Shown here: positions 63,501 through 64,000 of the stretch, piece by piece
Layout of the letters: the number at the start of each line of letters is the position of its first letter
Numbering within the stretch: position 1 is the first letter of the stretch
Assembly (NCBI GenBank): GCA_030268105.1
Contig: BSDZ01000094.1
Location: forward strand, 5,304,501 to 5,368,500
From: Volvox africanus
Lineage: Eukaryota > Chlorophyta > Chlorophyceae > Chlamydomonadales > Volvocaceae
Direction: 5' to 3'
DNA length: 64,000 bases
Translations under genes and position numbers: made by a program
Notes under the pieces: generated by a model
Told to the model about the DNA's origin: nothing
What the model saw: only the letters and a program-made list of their open reading frames with translations
The model's database searches: none

Positions 63501-64000
63501 CCCGCAGGTGTGGGCCTTACGTGCTGCGTTGCACTTGTGGTTGTGGTTCGACCAGGTGGGTTTCGGAGCAGGATTCTCAGAGTTCGGTAGACCGTCCCAC
63601 GGGTCAGTGTACGAAAAGTACGGTGTTTCAATTGCCGCAAGCGCAATTTAACGCAAATTAGGACAGAATGAGGGCACATGAGGAACACCGCTCGCACTTT
63701 CTCCACCAGGAACTTGGATTCGTCCACTCGCCTCCACATCAAGCTCTTGTAACAATAACCGACAACCCCAACCGTATTTAGGCAAATTACGTTGGCTACG
63801 TCATCGTCAAACACTCGTCCCCCGCTTTACTCCATTCAAGAGTTGACTTTTGCCCCCTTAACTGTGACGGAGCGCATACTTAGCGGTCATGGTACTTCCT
63901 CCAAACGCCAAAAATCGTGTGTTTCGTTCCTGCCGTACAGGAATGCGCTCGCTACCGTGACGAAGTCCGTACGGCGGGGGGTCTGCTGGTGATTGGAACC
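54553..64000 (+). CDS. SECA2: Plastid SecA preprotein translocase ATPase, SECA2-like, 3' partial
   Basis: SecA ATPases push preproteins through the Sec channel of plastid membranes. Confident exons are 54553-54935, 55677-55759, 56056-56177, 56467-56627, 56957-57125, 57406-57540, 57671-57792, 58440-58516, 59105-59202, 59681-59800, 60078-60185, 60297-60472, 60800-61052, 61323-61455, (62162)-62471, 62839-63141 and 63941 onward. An exon starting near 61766 is likely, but its end does not yet fit the phase of the next. The N-terminus is transit-peptide-like ([12 protein letters not shown]). Motifs in order are: Walker [107 protein letters not shown] and, at the window edge, [13 protein letters not shown] in place of SecA1's EARTP favours SECA2. 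Odd points are an Ala/Arg/Ser insert after [20 protein letters not shown] and Ala/Gly-rich inserts in the later exons. The HESRRID block and C-terminus lie outside the window. Confidence 0.85.
57172..57239. repeat. Perfect inverted repeat with AT-rich loop in a SecA intron
   Basis: Two exactly complementary 20-base arms (57172-57191 and 57220-57239, TTATAGAATAATGATAATCA) flank a 28-base AT loop. This would form a hairpin in RNA or a cruciform in DNA. Confidence 0.85.

Overview
The window looks like nuclear DNA of a green alga of the Chlamydomonas/Volvox group (inference). The reasons are: genes broken into many short, GC-rich exons by more AT-rich, microsatellite-laden introns; GTRNGT donors and C/TGCAG acceptors; Ala/Gly/Gln/Ser low-complexity inserts in the proteins; a TGTAA polyadenylation word; and above all a gene for a pyrenoid-type protein that joins a CBM20 starch-binding domain, a very long coiled coil and a Rubisco-binding motif (the SAGA1/SAGA2 architecture known from Chlamydomonas). 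The ORFs seen without splicing are mostly exon fragments; I rebuilt ten gene models by matching splice sites, reading-frame phase and protein family.

Layout, left to right. (1) 119-3506 (+): 3' part of a Golgi-type carbohydrate sulfotransferase. (2) 3507-6582: spacer with one copy of a 164-bp dispersed repeat. (3) 6583-10352 (-): an unrecognised 625-aa protein. (4) 10712-14071 (-): nuclear-encoded ribosomal protein uS3, judged mitochondrial. (5) 14522-19361 (+), divergent from uS3m: a nucleolar NEPRO-like protein. (6) 20703-26454 (+): a complete SEC1/KEULE-type SM protein of exocytosis. (7) 26455-29413: spacer with the second 164-bp repeat copy. (8) 29414-34162 (-): a large secreted or type I membrane protein with a poly-Ser tract. 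(9) 35390-37014 (-): a soluble glutathione S-transferase. (10) 39292-52514 (-): the 26-exon, 1,583-aa SAGA-like gene. (11) 54553 to beyond the right edge (+), head-to-head with SAGA: a plastid-targeted SecA ATPase, SECA2-like.

The most interesting gene is the SAGA-like one. All its exon phases close, it begins with a good chloroplast transit peptide, carries the two CBM20 tryptophan sites, and ends in a tail holding a perfect copy of the published Rubisco-binding consensus. Inside it, one 46-codon exon is present twice, with about 117 identical bases, on either side of a pentanucleotide repeat, and a run of neighbouring exons is built from related units. Its likely job is to tie starch sheath to Rubisco matrix and shape the pyrenoid. 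The divergent neighbour also serves the plastid (protein translocation). The other genes are housekeeping functions (mitochondrial translation, nucleolar RNA processing, secretion, sulfation, detoxification) without an obvious shared pathway. Gene models are manual; transcript evidence would settle the weaker exon borders noted in each entry.
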